From positions 1 to 54,453 of the forward strand of contig OUQQ01000115.1 of assembly GCA_900404475.1 (NCBI GenBank): a stretch of 54,453 bases of DNA, given 5' to 3'. How positions within the stretch are numbered: position 1 is the first letter of the stretch; every line of letters begins with the position of its first letter. The stretch is from Spongospora subterranea. Lineage: Eukaryota > Endomyxa > Phytomyxea > Plasmodiophorida > Plasmodiophoridae. Under the pieces are notes generated by a model. That model was not told where the DNA came from. It worked only from the letters and a program-made list of their open reading frames with translations, and made no database searches. Of the stretch, positions 11,255 through 23,331 are shown one piece after another. Both the position numbers and the translations under genes were made by a program.

Positions 11255-13110
11255 CTCAGAATGTCGCTTGTTTTGATACTGGAGGTGATCGCCCTTTCCA
11301 AGAATCCCGTAAAACGGAGATGTGTCAGCTTCGCTGAAGCCCCGACTATCGTCGTGGTGGATTCAGGAACGAATAGTCGCCCGACTGCAGTTCAGAGATC
11401 TGGACATTTCGAACTCCAAGGACTGGCTCCACCAATCGATTGGGAGGTGGCACTCATTTCTGTCAACAAGCAACCATCAAAATAAATGCATAAAACACCG
11501 AGCCGACTTGTAGATAAGAGTTAGATAAGCTTCAGATTGTGAACCAAACCAGTTGAAAAACCTACTCTGCTTTTCAGAGGTCACCAGGAATGAAAAGTAT
11601 CGTCTGGTATTCTCAACAGCTGCTGCTCAGGTATTTATATTGCCGATCGCTATAATAAGGTGACATTGGCCTTTCCTGTCTCACTCAACCCGCACGTCTC
11701 GGCAACGTTTAAAATGCGCTCAAATGTTTAATGTCTATTGCCCTTCCAATAATGTCTGGTCAAAAAGCGTAACGGAGGAACCAGGGTTGACCATGGAGTG
11801 GAACGTTCCTGGACGTTTGACCTTTGAGCTAACTGTTCATGAACTTCATGATTTCAGCGATGAAGGGAGACAAGCGCAGAATGAGATTCATTCATAGGAC
11901 ACGGGTGTTGAAAAATTTTGCAATGATTATTCAATTAATGAATCTTACATGTTCACCGCTCTGAGTTTCTTATCGACAATTCTTTTTCTCGCTGGCTCTG
12001 ATGCATCGGCCGTTGATGAAATGATTTGCAGAGTAGGGACACAATGTAGGTGATCGCCTTCAATCAAAGATCTCCGCGGCGCTGACGCCCTGAGTGTCGT
12101 CGTGGTGGATTCCGCAAATGGCATCAGGAGATTCCGGATTTCAAGATCGGTCCATATCAATCGAACTCGCCGGTACCCTGGCATCTATATATCAACGAGC
12201 AAGTCCATGACTCTTAACTGTGAACCACACAAATTTGGGAACAGCTTGGCTCATTCTGAAAAGTGCAATTATTGAAATATCGGGCTTGTCAAATTCAGTG
12301 CAATACTGATAGAAAGTGGATAAGGGTTTTACACACAAAGCTGGTCGCCGCAGTAGTTTAATCTCAGATGATTTCTCGTTTCGATGATGAAGGTGATCTT
12401 GTATTCCCAATGAAGACGAAAACGCAAGCGTCCACAGAAAAGCGTTCAATTCTCTGCGGATGCCCTGCGTATCAGAGAAGCAAACATTTTTCTGTGGACG
12501 CTTGCGCTTTGGAATCCTTGGGATACATCGATCACCTCCATGAACGAAAAGAGAAATAATCTGGGACTGGACTAGGTTTACGGCGGTGACCAGCTTTGTG
12601 CAAATGTGAAGAATTCACACAGTGTGAGGCATCTTCCAACGACAGGCACTTGCCACACACATTCTAAAGCGTTATTATGACGAATACATCATATCCAAAG
12701 TGGCTGTAATTGGTCGTGAACCCAATTTCCACCAAAATTACCCTCTGTTTAGCACGTCACATGTGTGAAAAGATGCACTTGTCTTTATGAGCATAGTTCC
12801 TGAGATTATCTGATATCAGAGAGGTTTCCTACTTTTTTGGTTCACACTTGACAACTTCAGTGGTGTATTCAGAAAATGAATTAGGAAAGGTTGTTTGACA
12901 GATGCGTAGCAGCTGTGACGACGACCGGTTACCTTTGGAATCACAGATCTCCTGAGGAAATCGGGTTCACTCAGGTGATCAGCCGTTACTGAATTCATCA
13001 AGAGGGCACTCTTTGGATCAGCAGAGAAGCAAGCAATTCTCTGTGGACGCTTACATTCACGGTATGATTGGGAAAGGGCGATCACCCCCATATCATCGAA
13101 ACGAGAAACC
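11255..13110. repeat. Cluster of degenerate family A repeats, direct and inverted
   Basis: Related blocks occur at 11270-11490, 12040-12240, 12368-12450 (inverted), 12480-12555 and 13010-13105. Shared words are 'tctgtggacgctt', 'gggaaagggcgatcacc' and 'cgaaacgagaaa'. The blocks at 12368 and 12480 form an inverted repeat with a spacer of a few tens of bases, including the exact 19-mer ttttctgtggacgcttgcg. Further copies lie at 230-480 and 1400-1480. No common protein frame runs through them, so a small non-autonomous element is the simplest reading. Confidence 0.6.
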
Positions 13111-13177
13111 AACTGCGACCTGGACTCTACTCAAAAGATAAACATATCAGCCAGCGAGGCATGTTTCATGAATTTGG

Positions 13178-14155
13178 TTGAAAGAAGCGTCGGGGAGTAA
13201 TACTCTGAATATTTCTCTAGTAATTCTTCTCATGCCAATGTCGTATGTGTTCATTCCCTCCGAAGTTTTCTGTTGTCAACACTGGATTCATGGTTTCCCT
13301 GAATGTTTCGCTCCGACACTTTTTAGGTGCCTGATGTCTGCATCGACCGCGCATCGGAACAACGAACTGGCAAACAATGAGTTGCCATTTCGTCTTGTGT
13401 CTGACGACAGCCAGATTGATTCTATCCATCTGATGTTTCTAGTGAAAAGTTCCAGGGTCCGCAATGAACACATGATCAAAATTGAAGAAAACACGGCGGG
13501 TTGTACTAACGTCGCAAACCAATCTTGAGAAATGTCACCACTGATGGTTTTTGGAAGTTGTAAGATCGACCCTCGGTCGTCATCGTTTGACTGAATATCA
13601 GAATCACATGACAAGTTCATTCTACAGAAGTGCTATATCGTGCTCTTAACAGAACCATAGAGCGTTGATGCTGTTCGTATCGTACAGCAATCAAATCTGT
13701 TACTTTTAGAATTTTATATTCCGCATCAGACAAACCCTTAACAGTGCATGGCGGTCAGCGTTCAGTAATTTCATATCGCGAATGACTGGCTTGACCCAAA
13801 AAAAAATTGTGCATATTTATACTAAAAATTAATATTGGAAACTTCTGTCCCGGGTTAGGCAATACAGTTCGAGAAGATGTGCCCCCTGGTGGGTCGAAAA
13901 TCGACCCAACGGCTCTAAATGAGTTTTGGATGTGCCCTCTACGGGAATAATAAGGGTTGGACGTTCTGACAGGGAAACAGCGCAAATGGGCTCCACAAGG
14001 TTCAGTGTACAGACCAAATTGACCTATTCTCCGAATTTTGCGCATTATCCAGACCTACCAGTGAGCCCTAATATTAGTCCAGGACGATATACCGTGGCGG
14101 CGATGCCGCAGCGGAGTTTCTAGACACCTTGACGTCCTGACAACTGGATCACAAA
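13178..14155. other. No recognised gene
   Basis: A 116-codon plus-strand frame (13178-13528) has no recognisable domain, and opposing minus frames of the same size overlap it, so coding status is unclear. The rest shows only short ORFs. Confidence 0.35.
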
Positions 14156-14173
14156 GTGATATCGTTTGAATCA

Positions 14174-14671
14174 ATGGCAAAACTATTACTGTTGGTGGCA
14201 CTCGTTGTTGCTCTCAATGTTGCTAAGTCCGACGAAGCTGAAGGCCGCCAGTCGCCGCTGTCAGCTGTCGCAAAGGCCGTTCACTTCCTGGACGATCTCG
14301 TATCCAAAAGCTCTACTGGAGTTTTACTTGGTAATCGTGACGAAAGTGCCTTACCACCTCTTCAAGGCCAGGATCAAGAAACTTTTGATCAAGAAGTATT
14401 TGAAAACGCTCACGATGAGTTTCAAGAGCAGCTCCAAGATCATGAAGAAGGCGAAATAAGGCCAGAATCAGTTCAGGTTGCAGATGAAATCATCGTGGAT
14501 ACCGCTACACGCTCAACCAACTATCTGATCGCAACATCTTTAGTTCTGCTTTGGGAAATTCAGGAAGGCATTTGGGAGGTTATGGACATCTTTGAACACA
14601 TCTTTTTGTCTTTTTTCAATTCTGAGAATGACTTGCGAAAAGCGAAGTCAAGTGATATAAAGCAAGCTTAA
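14174..14671 (+). CDS. Small secreted or membrane-anchored acidic protein
   Basis: A 165-residue single-exon protein. The ATG at 14174 is preferred over an upstream non-ATG extension because it gives a clean signal peptide: MAKLLLLVALVVAL, then NVAKSDEAEG. The middle (residues 50-115) is rich in Q, E and D. A hydrophobic stretch near residues 116-150 (YLIATSLVLLWEI and a second aromatic run around FEHIFLSFF) could be a membrane segment or a helical core. The tail is basic (NDLRKAKSSDIKQA). No cysteines are visible in the mature part. I recognise no family. Length, signal and codon continuity make it a credible gene; the role is unknown. Confidence 0.65.
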   Translation: MAKLLLLVALVVALNVAKSDEAEGRQSPLSAVAKAVHFLDDLVSKSSTGVLLGNRDESALPPLQGQDQETFDQEVFENAHDEFQEQLQDHEEGEIRPESVQVADEIIVDTATRSTNYLIATSLVLLWEIQEGIWEVMDIFEHIFLSFFNSENDLRKAKSSDIKQA

Positions 14672-15360
14672 AACGATATTGAATTTGATAGTTGTCATGG
14701 GCGACAGAAAACAGTAGACCATCTTCGATACTCGTTTCGACTTATTAGAGGCCGGAAACTGGATTACGCCGCCAATGGGGTTTCGGACGAAGGTTGCTGC
14801 TAGGTAGATTTATTTGACAGATTTGGAACACGGTGTCCAACGTCCCCGACAGTGAAGATTTTCACCGGTTCTTCCGTCGTCGTCGAACTGAGGACGCGCT
14901 CCAAACCAGATGATTGAACATGCAGCCTATATTGAGTCAACCGCTGAGCGGCGATTCACGACGTGAGTTTGGTTCAACACTATATTCCCTGGTTGCACAA
15001 AAACACTCCAGAATCTTGTACAGAAAATGCTTGTGGCACGCTCTACGCGAACAGTCGCTTGATTAATCGCATCTGGTGTTTACGGGTCCTTTCTTTTGGT
15101 CAAATTCAACACACCAATGCGAGATCAATATTGGATTAATCAACACACACACTCAAGTTTCCGCCCGAGTAATAATCATCGGTTTACCGTTTTTCCAAAG
15201 GTCGCAGGCCGATTTACTACGAAGTGAACAATATAAATTGGAAATCTGAACCGAACGGTGTCAAAGCAGATCATATTTTCCAAACAGTATCCATCTGAGG
15301 CTCTAGCAACGGATGGTAGACCAAAATGCACTATCGCGGTATCCATTGTTTTCTTTGTGA
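14672..15360. other. Intergenic with LTR-like scrap at 15095-15165
   Basis: A stretch near 15108-15160 (accaatgcgagat... ggattaatcaac) is the reverse complement of 20325-20365 (gattaatcc... atctcgcattggtg). It is probably part of the flank or LTR of the Copia elements here. The rest is unremarkable. Confidence 0.4.
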
Positions 15361-15363
15361 TAT

Positions 15364-17062
15364 TCACACTGGAAAGTTGAGACTGATTTTTATTCGATAG
15401 GGATTAGGTGTTACCGTTCCTGATCTGTTCGCAAAGGCAAAACTACTTCCTTGCGCTCTTCGTGTGTTAGATGCCATGGACAGACACGTATCTCCGTTAA
15501 GTGGATTGAACTGCATTGGGACCAATTTTTCGCTATGATCCTGGTATTGCATGCAACGAACGTTTGCGGCCGTCCAGTGTAGTGTACCATGGTCGGATAT
15601 GAATCGGCAAAGGGTGACCATTGCGGTCGATATATCTGGTCTGGTGTTAGTAAAAATGTAATTTAGGGCTCCAACTAGGCTACCGTATGGAATAGTCTTC
15701 ATCTTGGCACGTTCTTCTTCATCAGCCGGCCTCATGTTCATCTCCAGGTAATATACTCGGTTGATGAGGAGTCTTGGTAGGTTTGCACGTTGCAATTTTT
15801 GAAGCTAGCTTTGTCACCAAGAGTTCGTTGATCATTTTATTCCAGACACATCCTGCCTGTTTCAGACCTATATGGCTTTGTTCAACCGCCATACCTGGTT
15901 AGGGCCTTGCTGAACTTCGGGCTGGGCCATGTAAAGCTCCTCCTCAATGTCTTTATTTAGATACGCTCCCACTATGTCTAATTAGCGAAATCTTAAGCTG
16001 TGTAGGGCTGATAGGGCGAGCAGTGTTCTCAAGGATTCCTGATAAGCCACAGGGGCAAAAGTTTCATTGTAATCGAGGCAACAACGCTGCGAAAATCCTT
16101 TCGCTACAAGCCGGGCCTTGAACTTCTCAATCAATCCTGAGTTATCCTTGTGACGAGGTCGAATGTACGGAACTCTACCATGTTCTTGTGCTCATTTATG
16201 ATTGCATCGCGCCAATATCCAGCAAATGGGCTTGCTATCGCGTCATGAACCGATGAAGGAATTTGGACCTTTGAGCAAACCATGTCTGATATATCGGGTT
16301 TGCTGAAAGGTCCTGATCATATAATGTCCATATGTTTGAGATACATGAAGCGTTGGAGCATCGGCGGCCCTTTGAATCTGGACGATCTTCGTAAAGTGGG
16401 AATTAGCGTTTTCCATGCGCGCTCCTCGTCTATCACCTCATCTTCATGATCACTACCTTCGACTTGATTATATTGAGTTTAATCTGTCTAGGACTTAATG
16501 TTCACGATTACTGCATCCGGCTTGTGTCTTTGTTAAGGTTGGTCTGTCGATAACTTCATCTTCCCAATTACTGTTGGCGCACGTGTTCTTGTGCCTTGTT
16601 AACGGGCTCATGCCTTTATTGAAGTTCGGGAAAAATGACTTGCGCAGCTGATGGCTGGATGTAGTCGATCCTGTTTTCGGTGTTGCCGCGGGAGCCTTAG
16701 CGAATGGGATAGCCTTCGCGTCATCATCTTCGGCTGCGGTGCTGTCGTGGTATAGCTGGAGAAGTTTGTGGTAATGTCTGTTTCTCGTTTCCTTTGAGCG
16801 TCGTGCTGAGTGTCGTGCCCTTTCGTGGGAGTAGATGTTCGTCGAACGATACTTTCCGACTTGTGAATAGACAGTGGGTGTATTCTCCCTGCAGTTGGTA
16901 TCCCTTCTGATCACTTGCATATCCTATGGAGTTGCCTTAGGATAAACTTTTCGTCGTAGTTGATCGGGTACGCGCGTAAGCTCGGCATCCAAAAACTCTG
17001 AGGTGACTGATGTCGGGTTTCCTTTCCCATCCACACCTCGTATTGTGATATTCAATTGGCAA
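15364..17062 (-). mobile_element. Decayed Ty1/Copia pol: integrase tail, RT, RNase H
   Basis: Reading the minus strand from 17062 downwards: the end of integrase (PIEYHNTRCGWERKPD, then ISHLRVFGCRAYA), a linker (QVIRRDTNCRENTPTVYS), and RT in broken frames around 16100-15800 (RLVAKGFSQRCCLDYNETFA, RTLLALSALHSL, GAYLNKDIEEELYMAQPE, RLNKAIxGLKQAGCVWNKMI). The RNase H linker at 15364-15795 has MNMRPADEEE, PYGSLVGALNYIFTNTRPDI and HWTAANVRC. Several stops and shifts are present. It meets the plus-strand Copia piece at 17062 as an inverted pair. Confidence 0.85.
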
Positions 17063-18150
17063 AGCCTGTGAAGACGGAGATACTGACAAGGCGACGTTCA
17101 ACGTCGATGGTCTTGAATTATACAAAGATAAGAACGTCATGCAATCTGGACCACGAGAGGACGGACTCTATATACCCCTGCAAATAAAAACACCACAAGG
17201 CTTATGCCGCATCAGCCATACACTGGCAACACAAACTGGCACACTCCCCAATGAAGGTCGCACAAGAAATAGCTTCCAAGTACATCGCAACTGGAATCAA
17301 GAATTCCGAATCCACCAAGCCGAACAGATGCGAAGCCTGCCAAGTAGGTAAAGCAACCCGACCTTCATTGTCAACGGGCGACCCCAGCCGAAGGAGGACA
17401 GTTCCAGGGAGAGTCCTTGACGTCGATTTATGCTGACCAATGCAAACGAAAAAGCATCAAGGGGCCCGATATGCTATGCCCATCGTAGACGAGTTCAGTC
17501 CGTGATCTTATTGAGAAACAAGTCTGAAGCAGCCGATCTCATAATCCAATGCATAGCACAGTATGAGCGCTTTACGGCAACAGGTGAACGTTATCCAGTC
17601 CGACAACGGAGGCGAATTTATGTCTAACCACTCACAATCCATACTCCGATCAACGGGAATCAAATCTCAAACTACCATCCCGTATACCCCGGAGCAGAAC
17701 GGCGTAGCCGAACGGATGAACAGAACGCTTGTCGAACATTTCTCGCACATGCCGGATTACCCCACGATTACTTGCAATTCGAAATGGCGACCGCAGCTCA
17801 TATAACCAACCGACTTCAAACATACCCAAACTAACGAATATCATCATACGAAGTGTGGATGGGAAGGAAACCTTAAATCAGTCATCTTATAGTTTTTGGA
17901 TGCCGAGCTTACGCACACGTACAACGACGTGATCCTAAGGCAACTCCATGTTAGGATATGCAGGTGATCAGAAGGGATACCAACTACAGGAACAAAACAC
18001 CCACCGTCTATTCACTAGTCGGGATGAATCGTTCGACGAACATCTGCTCCCACGAAAGGGCACGATACTCAACATTTGGGCTGTGTTCTCTCATTTCAAC
18101 CACCATTGACTTTCTTGGGCGTCTAGATTGTCCTCGGAATCAATCTGTAG
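17062..18150 (+). mobile_element. Decayed Ty1/Copia pre-integrase and integrase
   Basis: Frames across this stretch give the pre-integrase finger (CEACQVGKATRPSLSTGD), VLDVDLC, and the best-preserved integrase core in the window: VIQSDNGGEFMSNHSQSI followed by TTIPYTPEQNGVAERMNRTL. The linker at 17958-18080 (MQVIRRDTNYRNKTPTVYS) is the inverted partner of 16800-16920. The element stops at the palindrome near 18158. Frame breaks near 17350, 17440 and 17630 show it is dead. Confidence 0.85.
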
Positions 18151-18157
18151 TTTGACA

Positions 18158-20315
18158 TACCAAAATCATGAAAGTACACACAAAACATGCGCATGTGTAT
18201 CAATTTGAATACGGTAGGAACGACGACACTAGGGGGGACGAGAAAAGACTGGTCACATTGACTGGTCACATTGACTGGTCACATTGACTGGTCACATTGA
18301 CTGGTCACATTGACTGGTCACATTGACTGGTCACATTGACTGATCACTTCAAAATTGCCGTAAATGACCAGTCAATGTGTGTTCAGTCGAATTTGTTGGA
18401 TTGCCATGTACACTCAAGTGTACCTCAGTGGAGTAATCATCCGGAGTTCTTGTCGAGATATTCCTCTTCCGTTTTGTCAGCGCGAGAGGTAATATGGATG
18501 GTGTGCGATGAAGGATCCTCTTCGACGAATTCATCGCTAGAGTCGGTATCGGATTTCGAATCCGATAAATGTGGTCGTGGTCTGTTTCAGGCTTGCTAGC
18601 GCCGGCGCTGCCGTGCACTCTTATCGATAGGAGTGTCGCGAATCAGTACGTCGACCGTGATAAGGTTCCGTTGCGTACAGATGGAAATTGTCGATATTTG
18701 TTTGACGAAGCTTCTAAGAAGTCCAACTTGGTCGCTCGGTACTCCAATTGGCAATGGAGAGTTACCAACACTCGCTACAGTTCGCTGCCATCCAAGCCCT
18801 ACTCGTTTAAAATCACCAATAAGGTGTGCAGGCAACATTACTTGCTCCAACTTGGCATGTGCATATAGGCGTCGTCCGAAACAGAACAACCGGACAACTT
18901 TAAACGAACGTGATGTCACAACTCAGTCACACGTCTGAAACCTTGTACAGTTGCTTACTTATTATGATGTTGTTGCAGATGCCGCGTATTGCAGCAGCGA
19001 CATAGTTCGAATCGTATGTCCTGCAAAATGGGAGGCAACATTTTGTGATCGGGTCATCATTATACATTCTGACCGACATTCACATGCCTTAGACCAAGCA
19101 GCTGGTTGTCTAACACCAAGGTCTCGCAACACCTGACGTCGGAAATACGCTACTCTTGACAGGTTACCGTAAGATTCATCGATCTCACAGACCGATTTGC
19201 ATACCGGTAACAAGCGTGACAGCTTTCGTCCTGGGATTATTACAGAACCTGTCAGTGAGCAACTTTTGGCAGTAAAAGTCACGCTTGAACACATGTGGCA
19301 CGGCATGTGAATGCCGGTCAGCATGTATAATGATGGCCCGATCACAGAATGTTGCCTTCACCCATACACATTTTGCAAGACATACGCTTCGAACCATGTC
19401 GCTGCTGCATACGCGGCACCTGCAACATTATAAGAAGTAAGCAATGCACAAGGTTTCAGACTTGTGATTGGGTTGTGACATTTACGTTCGTTCAAAGTTG
19501 TCCGGTTGTTCTGATCGGACGACGCCTATATGCACATGCCAAGTTGGAGCAAGTAATGTTGTCTGCACACCTTATTGGTGATTTTAATCGCGTAGGGCTT
19601 GGATGGCAGCGAACGGTAGCGAGTGTTGGTAACTCTCCATTGCCAATTGGAGTACCGAGCGACCAAGTTGGACTTTTTAGAAGCTTCGTCAAACAAATAT
19701 CGACAATTTCCATCTGTACGCAACGGAACCTTATCACATTCGCGACACTCCTATCGATAAGAGTGCACGGCAGCGTCGGCGCCAGCAAGTCTGAAACAGA
19801 CAAACGACCATATTCGGAATTGCAGACGGTATCGGACCAACGAGCATTTTCTGAATTACAGACGGTATCGGATTCGGAATCTGATACCGACTCTAGCGAT
19901 GAATTTGTCAAAGAGAATTTTTCATCGCATACCATACTAGCTCTCGCGCTGACACTTTTTTCGGTGTACTAAACCAGTCTAGATTTTTTCGTCGTCGTTT
20001 TAGTCGTACCCGTCGTTCGCTGTTATCGGGGATCGACTCCCCTTATAGTTGCCGGGCGCAATAAATATCTCGACAAGAACCCCGGATGATTACTCCATTG
20101 AGATACCCTTGGTTCCATCGAATTCAATGACCATTCAATATAATTTCGGGTGAATCTCCCAGTCAGAATGTGACCAGCTTTTTCTCGAGCCCTTGGGCGA
20201 CCAGTCAATGTGACCAGTCTTTTCTCGTCCCCCGTATTTAACTCATAATCTACAGATTGATACAGTACCCATGCGCAAGCTTGGTGTGAATTACTGTACT
20301 TTCATGATTTTGGTG
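18158..20315. mobile_element. Foldback-like element: ~2.1-kb palindrome
   Basis: The left arm (about 18158-19090) is the imperfect reverse complement of the right arm (about 19300-20315), around a spacer of roughly 210 bp. Landmarks pair in order: aaaatcatgaaagtac with its complement at 20297-20312; gggggacgagaaaagactgg at 18234 with its complement near 20213-20233; and frames containing TDGNCRYLFDEASKKSNLVA on the plus strand of the left arm and the minus strand of the right arm. Just inside the left end is an array of a 13-bp unit. The right arm has about 100 extra bases near 19970-20080. Long inverted repeats with short terminal tandem repeats match the known architecture of foldback transposons. 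No transposase is recognised. It interrupts or adjoins a Copia copy. Confidence 0.8.
18249..18342 (+). repeat. Seven 13-bp tandem units at the palindrome's left end
   Basis: The unit actggtcacattg repeats with ggtcacattg starting at 18251, 18264, 18277, 18290, 18303, 18316 and 18329, then degrades to tgatcac. The matching right end (near 20203-20225) has only one to two units. Unequal expansion of one terminus is the simplest explanation. Confidence 0.95.
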
Positions 20316-20329
20316 TTTGTTGATTAATC

Positions 20330-21145
20330 CAGGATTAATCTCGCATTGGTGTGTGTTGGGTGTACAGTACATACACACTACAATCATGGACCCCTTTTTG
20401 GTTTACCACCTCCCGTTCACGTTTAGCAATGAGCCGCTGCCATTCGGACAAGGTCGTGTATCTGGCTTGGTTTGTGTGGAACAAATGTCTAAATTAGGGG
20501 TGTGGAACAAATGTCTAAAATAGGGGACAATACTGTTCCTGCTGTACTTTTCCTGTGACATTTCGTCAGAGGACAATAGGAAACAAGTGGCCTCCTTGCT
20601 CAATTGTGTCACGTCGCCGATGCCAGCGGAATTAGTAGGTGTCCGACCGCATGTTTCATTTTTTGTGGCGTTTGAATGTGTCGCCTTCAACAGCAGAATC
20701 GACTTCCAGCAAGAGAGCGGTTGTTACCCAACGGGAGTCGTATTGACAAATATTGCTTGAACAGCGAAACGGTGATTAAAATTGCAAGGTTGGTGCGGCC
20801 GATGAGGCCCCGGTATTTTGTGCATTTGCCTAAACTAATTGCTGGGTTCGTCAGAAACTTGCAATCAAGTTGGAACTTGCAGAACATGCTCTTAACGCAA
20901 TGACCATCATGTAATGGTGCCATCGCTGCAGTGCGGTCATGTGTAATATCGCCCAAATGCAGAGCGCATCGTCCAGATGAATCCACTCCAGCCACACTTC
21001 GGGGCCGGCCGCCCTATTTTCTTCAGAAACATACTTCTTACAGGAACCCATTTTCGCACAACAAAAGCATTTGTTGAAACACGGTCAGGGTTCAGCGAAA
21101 CAGGTTTCTGATACCGATAATATGATAGGCAAAGCTCAAAACTAG
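20330..21145. other. Intergenic, with a 26-bp tandem duplication at 20474-20525
   Basis: gtgtggaacaaatgtctaaa starts at 20474 and again at 20500. Beyond this, only opposing ORFs of about 75-100 codons without recognisable domains. Confidence 0.45.
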
Positions 21146-21150
21146 AAGAT

Positions 21151-21675
21151 TTACTTGTTCATAATCACATATGCTAGGACACTGATAAAAATTCCGCCAA
21201 CCGCAACAGCAAGGACGGAGATGATGATCTTGTTTTCGCCTAAAAATGATGTCGATTTCTTATCTTTGAACGTCGACTTTTTTTCAGAGATTCCATCTTT
21301 GTTGTTTTCATCAACGGATGGAGCTTTCTCCTCATTTAGTTCTTGGGCTTCTGACTTGCTATCACCGCTCTGACTGCTCTCAGAGTCCGCGGACGACTTG
21401 GTTCCTGGTTTTGTATGTGTCCAACCAAAATAACGAAACGGGTTGAATTTACCGAGAAATCCCCAGATGGACGCCAACATTCCGGCAGGTGGTGCGACTG
21501 CTCATGGTATGAGAACCAGCTTTAATTGAGAAATTTGTCGTTCACTCTCACCAGGTTGGGTTTCGGTAGCGACATCGCCATTGCCGGGCGTCGCCGCTCT
21601 CTGTAATGGAGCGCCTTCACCAACGTTGACGAACACGGCCGCAACAACGGCGATCAGTACAAGTGTCTTGATCAT
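21151..21675 (-). CDS. Small type I membrane protein, two exons
   Basis: Exon 1 is 21675-21552 and exon 2 is 21497-21151, split by a 54-bp intron (gtgaga...gagcag) in phase 1; the model gives 156 residues. The ATG at 21675 is chosen over one at 21714 because it starts a clean signal peptide, MIKTLVLIAVVAAVFVNVGEG. The lumenal part has a Gly/Phe/Trp-containing stretch (LASIWGFLGKFNPFRYFGW) and then a long Ser/Glu/Lys-rich spacer. Near the C terminus is one membrane span, IIISVLAVAVGGIFISVLAY, followed by VIMNK. A signal peptide plus a C-terminal anchor predicts a type I protein with a five-residue cytosolic tail. I recognise no family. Confidence 0.75.
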
Positions 21676-21719
21676 CGTGTCTGTTTCACCAGTGGTGAAC
21701 ACTAAATGATCCACGCTAC

Positions 21720-23330
21720 CAGTGTAGTCTAGGGTCGGGGGTAACCCTCACCCAAAGTCCGCGTCGGCTTTTCATGACGAGGAATAATGGATGTCCGCAT
21801 GGCGTCTACCATGGGTATGTAACGGGCGCCCCTTGACGTGCCAACCCTGTGCCCTTCCGGACGGAAACACTCTACGGGTGATGTGGCGATCACCAAATAA
21901 GACGGCGAGACAGCAATCGGATTCCAGAATGGTTTATTGATCTAATGGGGCAGTTGTAACAGGGTCAGACTCTGTAAGCAGTTGGTAGGCACGACAACAG
22001 GGCGACTTATACTCGGCAAGGGTTATATAGAGCGGTCCTAGTCTTAAAATGGAAAATGTCCAAAGCATTACCCGAGAAAATTTCAACTCTAGGTTTTTGA
22101 AACACTTCTCCGGTCATGATTATCAAAACAGAGTTGTAAGTTTCTTTAGAATTGGCTTTTGGCATCTTTAAAAACTCGGCAAGAGATACAAAGTATCCCC
22201 TTCGTCGATCTGGTAGATCTCAACCACGGCTATATTTGCGAACTTAGACATTCAATAAATCAGTTAATTATGGGAACCGAAATTGGACTTTTTACAAACA
22301 TGGCAGGATATAAAGAGCGCGCAACCTCTCACCCAGTTATCAGCTCGGCATTTGCAAAATGGACGTGTTTAAGAACGCAAAATAAGTATACTGTACATAC
22401 AGTGAAGACAACTGCAGTTGATGGCCGCTTAACTGGCACCGGCCAAGGGCGGACGGCGACCTGGTCAACCGAACTCAAAGACGTGGCTCTGCCCAAATCA
22501 TTTGTCAAGGAGACCACATGTGCCGCCGTGGGCATTGACCAACCCGGAGACATGTTTTGGGACAAGATACGCTTATCATGCAATCTTTTGTCGTACACCT
22601 TCGAATGCTTGAACCGTATGCCCTTTGCCGGAAGCCAACGAATAATGCACCTGGTCCTCATCGGCGTAATCAGTGTATCGCCAGTTCGCCACTCACTGTA
22701 ATACTCTCCGAGAGCTGCTGTGAGAGAATCAACCCATTTTGCTTTGTTCTTGTTATATTCACTGCTCGCTGTCAGAGTGGTCAAATTCATTCGATATCGC
22801 ACAGTTGTGGTGTTGGCCACTTCCTGGAAAGAAGAATTCGTAGAATTCTTGAACCGTATCTGACACGATCAATACGCTGTCTTCGTTCAAAATGCCCAGC
22901 TCTCGATCATGATCCCTATCGAATTATAAATCTATCTGAAATTCTCTTTTGTCTTGGTGGCTGCAACAACTTGATCACACCATTTTTTCCGCCGTTCAAC
23001 GCAATACACGAATAGACTCTCAAAAGGAAACACCAGCACCTAATGCCCGAAAGGACAACCCCGACACAATTTCTGTAATTAAAATCGGGTTAACTGTATT
23101 CGTCCATTTTGTCATCAAATTCCCATCCTTATGCGGTTCTGAATACTAAAATTAGTTGCAATTTGCAAGCAGAATGGAATGGAACATGCTGAGATTTCGA
23201 AAACGTCTGCAACTTTCCAGATAGGTGCCTGGCTATTGAAACCCCAGTCGTAGAAAAGAAAAATATTGCTGGAAGTATCATCACAACCCCCAAATCGCCA
23301 ACGCAATTTTTGTCAATAAATATTGATCTT
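21720..23330. other. Unresolved; long ORFs on both strands at 22159-22820
   Basis: A plus frame of 180 codons (22159-22701) and a minus frame of 163 codons (22329-22820) overlap almost fully. Neither shows a domain I know. The minus frame (for example NKAKWVDSLTAALGEYYSEW) looks a little more protein-like. One may be an exon of a gene or part of a retroelement; I do not call either. Confidence 0.35.
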
Positions 23331-23331
23331 G

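Noticed and set aside
18249..18342. Short regular repeats resembling a CRISPR array
   Set aside because: The 13-bp units are contiguous with no unique spacers, and they sit at the end of a palindromic element in a eukaryotic genome.
22159..22820. Overlapping long ORFs as a confident gene
   Set aside because: Both strands are open with no recognisable domain or splice partner, so no choice can be supported.
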